Below, in pieces: positions 1-64,000 of a DNA stretch of 64,000 nt. The stretch spans positions 35,982,284 through 36,046,283 of the forward strand of contig NC_045443.1 of the NCBI RefSeq assembly GCF_002776525.5. The letters run 5' to 3'. How positions within the stretch are numbered: the stretch's first letter is position 1; each line of letters begins with the position of its first letter. Source of the DNA: Piliocolobus tephrosceles. Its lineage: Eukaryota > Chordata > Mammalia > Primates > Cercopithecidae. Below the pieces are notes generated by a model. That model saw only the letters and a list, made by a program, of their open reading frames with translations. It had not been told where the DNA came from and made no database searches. Position numbers and translations under genes: made by a program.

Positions 1-1597
1 AAGGAGCTGGACATTATATTGCCTGAACAAAATCACTGAAACAAAATTCATTTATTTTATATGCCTACTCACTATCAATGATTTGTTTAATAGAAATAAA
101 TATTTCAGGAGAAAGACAGCGATAGACTTACTGCATTCTATGTAGGCCTTATATGGAATGAGGTGTAGTTTTAGATGTCCCATTTTAAGAAGAACATTGA
201 AAAATTGGAGCCTTTATAAAACAGTAGAAGCAGAATGAAGGATCTGTAGACTATATTACATAAGGAACAGATGATGAAACTATTGAGCTGATAAAATAAC
301 ATTTACTGGAGAGAGGATACAATAGCATAATTTAAAAGCGCTGAATATTTGAAGAGCTGTCATATATAAACAAAAAGATACGTAAAATTAATTCTGGTAA
401 GGTAAAAAAGGGCTGATGAAGACTAACAAATGGAAATTTAAAGGAGGTAAATTTAGAGTTGGGGAGAAAAAACATTTGTTTTTAGGGTCTGGTTATAATG
501 ATCACAAAAGTGATAGGAGTTTCTTATCCCTATAAACGACATAAGGAATTATTATCTTTGGATATATAATTATGAAATCTGATGCCATGATTTGCATACA
601 TGTGTCAATTTGAGATTACTGAAACTGATGCTCAGTAATTTATAATCTAACAATTTAACCAGATTAAAACTGAAACTGGAGCAAGACCCATTCAAAAGTC
701 TGAATCTGCCATTTTGAAATTTTGATGCCTTAAGGTTCACAGATACAAACTGAAGCCATCAAATTTAAAAATATGGCTTCAAATATTGAAAAGGTATGAT
801 TTTAAAGAATAGTAGGTTGCTACTTTGCTACTGTTAATTCTCAAACAGAAAATATATATGTATGTATAGGTCAAAAAGCTGGTTGTAAGAAAACAATTCA
901 TGTTAACAGCCTAAGAGCTATTTTCAATGTGTATTTAATGACAAATCTTAAGAAAAAACTAAACTGTACCCTCAGATATGTAATACTGTGTCTCCAAAGG
1001 TTTATTTCCTTCAGATTACAAGCTTTATCCTAATGATCTATTAAATGTTTCCCTTATGTTACATTAATATTAAATGTAACATCCAACACAATTCTGTCAT
1101 ATCAAAGGTTATACTATCATAAAATACTCAGTAAATATTTGCCCCAGTGACTTATGTATTGCACAGTTATTTCCTGGAGATCAGGATGTCTTTTTTTGAT
1201 TCTTATGTATTTTTATGTCATTGGTTATTCAGTCTTTTGAGAAAAAAGAATCTCAATATTAAACATAGTGTTTTATTAATTAGATACTTTAAAATGTTCT
1301 TAAATATTCAGAATATTAGGATTAATATTTTATATAAACTACCAAAGATAACAGAAACTTATAGATATTAGAAACATACAGCCATGGTATTTATTTCTCT
1401 ATTCAAATTAATCTATTCACATTTTGAAATATAAAATCAACTTTAAAAGAGTTGAAGGTTAAATATGGCAAATTTGTACAACAGACTTGATCTGAAGGAG
1501 AAAAAAATAAATAAACACTTATTTTTGTCCCATGCAAACCTGTAAGGTCTTTTGATACTGGGAATGAAATTAATTTCCTCTCCCTTCCCCTGCCTAC
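1..1597. other. KIF21A intron 31, left part: nothing recognised
   Basis: AT-rich intronic DNA. No exon for the GIINPF start of the WD40 region was found here, so that exon lies left of the window. I see no clear repeat family member. Confidence 0.6.
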
Positions 1598-61391
<59,794 letters not shown>

Positions 61392-61503
61392 CTGTGAGAA
61401 ATAATCAGAAAAGAAAAAAATAAAATAAATGCAAAAAGAAAAAACCTCTCAAAAAATAGGACTTAAAAATTCTTGGCCAAATCTTTTTTAAAACTCTAAT
61501 GTA

Positions 61504-61802
61504 GGCCGGGCGCGGTGGCTCAAGCCTGTAATCCCAGCACTTTGGGAGGCCGAGACGGGCGGATCACGAGGTCAGGAGATCGAGACCATCCTGGCTAAGA
61601 TGGTGAAACCCCGTCTCTACTAAAAAATACAAAAAACTAGTCGGGCGAGGTAGCGGGCGCCTGTAGTCCCAGCTAGTCAGGAGGCTGAGGCAGGAGAATG
61701 GCGTAAACTCGGGAGGCAGAGCTTGCAGTGAGCTGAGATCCGGCCACTGCACTCCAGCCCGGGTGACAGAGCAAGACTCCGTCTCAAAAAAAAAAAAAAA
61801 AA
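61504..61802 (+). mobile_element. Young AluY(R), intron 1
   Basis: Nearly intact Alu with GGCTCAAGCCTGTAATCCC, CTAGTCGGGCGAGGTAGC and GATCCGGCCACTGCACTCC. The exact 14-bp target duplication AAAACTCTAATGTA lies at 61490-61503 and 61803-61816. It lies ~110 bp upstream of exon 2 in gene sense. Confidence 0.94.
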
Positions 61803-61816
61803 AAAACTCTAATGTA

Positions 61817-62315
61817 ATTACCTAATGCTTATTCAGTTGAAAAGTTTAAATAAATTGAATTATAATGAATCAATTTCAGTATATGAGATGACTTTCTTAA
61901 TTTCAATGAGTTACTTAACAATCCCCCAAAATCATGAACAAGAGTAAAATCTATCTTAAAATTAGATACCTATCCAAGTGGATACGTTTCCTCTACTCTG
62001 TAAGAGGTAGATACCCAATCCAATAAATTCTGCTACCAAAGTGCTATTTGCTATTATTATTGTTTTAGATTTTTTTTCTCTTTATTTCCAGTGGTAATAG
62101 TATGGAAAAATAAAAAAGCAAGGACATTTATTTATCTTAATGTCTTGATGCTCTTGACTCGTCCTTTTTGCTAACTCTTCACCAGTGGTTTCTGAACCTA
62201 TTTGACCATTATGTTCTGTCACAGTAACATGTTTAAGCATATTCCCACAACATATATATATTCATTTATAAATAATATTCATGTTCTACCATATTGATTT
62301 GTCATATACTGAAAT
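61817..62315. other. KIF21A intron 1: nothing recognised
   Basis: About 500 bp of AT-rich intron between the Alu and the MER2 element. Confidence 0.5.
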
Positions 62316-62660
62316 ATTGTCATCTCTCAGTTTCCATGAAAGATTGGTTTCCCAACTCCCCATGGATAACAAAATCCACAGATGTTCAAGTCCCTCACAT
62401 AAAATGATGCAGTATTTGCATATAACTTACACACTTATTCTTCTGTATACTTTAAATCATCTCCAGATCACTTATAATACTAATACAATGTTAAGCTATA
62501 TAAATAGTTATACTGCATTATTTAGAGAATAATAAGAAAAGAAAGTCTGTACATGTCTAGTACACATGTAACAATCCATTATTTTTTCTGAATATTTTCA
62601 ATCCACAGTCAATTGAATCTGTAGTTGTGGAACCCCTGAATATGGAGAGTCGATTGTATA
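62316..62660 (-). mobile_element. MER2 DNA transposon (Tigger family), intron 1
   Basis: The ends are inverted repeats: TTGTCATCTCTCAGTTTCCA at left, and GAATATGGAGAGTCGATTGT at right. The interior (GATGTTCAAGTCCCTCACAT, AAATCATCTCCAGATCACTT, ATCCACAGTCAATTGAATCT) matches the 345-bp non-autonomous MER2 in reverse. Confidence 0.87.
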
Positions 62661-63085
62661 TATAAAAGCAGAATTTTCAAAAGAAATAAATTAGAAGTAA
62701 ATATAAATGAAAGTTCTAATATCTTCTCTCCAAAACAGTGAATTATTATGAGTTGCCTTTCCTCCACTTGGAGGATCACTGCACTACACCCACACCACAT
62801 CCTCGCGCATCCACTTGAATACAATACCTTCCTGTCTGTCTTCTCTCTCAAATTTCAAAACCTATTTTCAAAGAATAAAAGTAAATATGAAGATATGTTC
62901 ATAACAGAACAAACCAAAATCTAGTCCTATTCTGTAGGCTCTATAAACAGGACAGAATATTCTGGAATATATACCACTCACTTACTGTACCTAAGTTTTT
63001 AAAGAGATTCCCTACTTGCCATGGTGAAAGAGAAGCAGTTTAAGCAAGAAAGGCAAGACAAACACAGATTAAAAATATAAAATGA

Positions 63086-63381
63086 GGCCAGGTACGGTGA
63101 CACGCCTATAATCCCAGGACTTTGGGAGGCCGATTGCTTGAGATGCAGGAGTTTCAGACCAGCCTGGCCGACACGGTGAAACCCGGTCTCTGCTAAAAAT
63201 ACAAAAATTAACCCATTGGTGGTGCAGCTGGTAATCCCAGTTACTCCAGAGGCTGAGGCAGAAGAATCGCTTGAACCCAGGAGGCAAAGGTTGCAGTGAG
63301 CCACCAAGATAGCACCACTGCACTCCAGCCTGGGCGACAGAGTGAGAATCCATTTCCAAAAAAAAAAAAAAAAAGAAAAAG
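63086..63381 (+). mobile_element. Alu element, intron 1
   Basis: Plus-orientation Alu (GGCCAGGTACGGTGACACGC to an A tail). The exact 15-bp duplication AAAAATATAAAATGA lies at 63071-63085 and 63382-63396. Confidence 0.93.
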
Positions 63382-63444
63382 AAAAATATAAAATGATCAA
63401 GGAACAGATTTTAAAGGAATCTGGTCTCATAGCCTTATTTTCTG

Positions 63445-63449
<5 letters not shown>

Positions 63450-63495
<46 letters not shown>
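63450..63495. repeat. Poly(A) run of ~46 bases
   Basis: An uninterrupted A run after TCTGAAATT, ~55 bp right of the Alu. It is not visibly the tail of any element. Its length is likely to be unreliable in any assembly. Confidence 0.9.
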
Positions 63496-63498
<3 letters not shown>

Positions 63499-64000
63499 CG
63501 GTCAATAGAGGTAAAATACAGGTAAAACAAGTTCAGCTATTTATTAGAGATAAAGCCAAACCCAAGTTCAGATCCCCTAAGTCTAACTCTTTACAGTTCA
63601 TCAAACTAAAAAGGAAAATAGGAAGAACAGGAATGACAATAGACAGAAAGGGTTGAATTTCTGCAAACCTGGTTTTCTAAAATAGAATTTTGTATGCCTC
63701 AAAAATATCTTATGTAAATATGCAACTATTTTTTCTCCTCTATGATACTGGTATTTTTCTTTAATAAACTCTTCAGCTTTGTTTGTTAGCTGTAATGGAA
63801 TGTACTAATCAATGTGGAGCTATCCAGGTAATGAGGCAAGAGCAATGGAGTGACCAGTAGCAGACCCGAGTTTTACTACTTGTCACTCCATAGATATCAT
63901 GTGGTCTTCTCTCAGAGCACCAGTTTCCTCAACTGTAGAGGAAAACCATAATTTCCAAGATTCCTTTTAGATTCAATAATACTTAACTGTAGATACTGTA
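63496..64000. other. KIF21A intron 1, right edge: possible MIR-like remnant
   Basis: 63860-63975 (AGAGCACCAGTTTCCTCAAC, TTTAGATTCAATAATACTTA) resembles a diverged plus-strand MIR. Exon 1 is not present. Confidence 0.45.

Noticed and set aside
62999..63505. 168-codon minus-strand frame at the right edge
   Set aside because: Reverse translation of an Alu plus two poly(A) runs (Phe stretches); no gene evidence.

Overview
This window is nuclear genomic DNA from a primate. It covers most of KIF21A, a kinesin-4 family motor gene, on the minus strand. Thirty coding exons can be placed (1598-61391). They run from exon 2 near the right end to a 12-nt exon 31 near the left end. The first coding exon lies beyond 64000, and the WD40-repeat exons lie to the left of position 1. 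The exons join in phase without a break, and the joined frame codes for residues ~16-1320. I numbered residues and exons by aligning to the published disease residues (M356 in exon 8, M947 in exon 20, R954 in exon 21); all of these fall where expected. Young Alu copies at 41.9, 58.6 and 61.5 kb carry sequence variants that I associate with the Old World monkey AluYR lineage. A macaque, baboon or guenon-like species is therefore more likely than an ape. That is inference.

Layout from high to low coordinates, which is the direction of transcription: 61.4-53.9 kb holds the kinesin motor domain (exons 2-7), with P-loop, switch I and switch II. 49.2-43.9 kb holds the end of the motor, the neck and the first coiled coil (exons 8-11). 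38.3 kb holds a 39-nt cassette exon (12). 34-28.9 kb holds an acidic linker and a long coiled coil (exons 13-17). 25.1-22.1 kb is a compact cluster (exons 18-24). It includes the regulatory coiled coil that is hit in congenital fibrosis of the extraocular muscles (CFEOM1), and a 21-nt microexon. 11.9-1.6 kb holds the disordered region with the KANK-binding segment, and ends in a 12-nt microexon.

The introns are rich in repeats. Intron 24 (10 kb) holds a full-length L1 of ~6.17 kb with 15-bp target duplications. Its two reading frames are broken by stops and frameshifts. Other introns hold about 18 Alu copies or fragments, MIR and L2 pieces, old L1M fragments, a MST/THE1-type solo LTR, a ~1.15-kb ERV LTR, MER2, MER5A, and a nested Tigger-type DNA transposon that contains a smaller Tigger derivative and an Alu.

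I see no RNA gene, no CRISPR array and no second functional protein gene. The observations most worth following up are the three very short in-frame exons (12, 21 and 39 nt), the L1 antisense promoter region that points into the KIF21A 3' exons, a poly(A)-less Alu with perfect 17-bp target duplications, and an unrecognised protein-like minus-strand frame at 34.4 kb.
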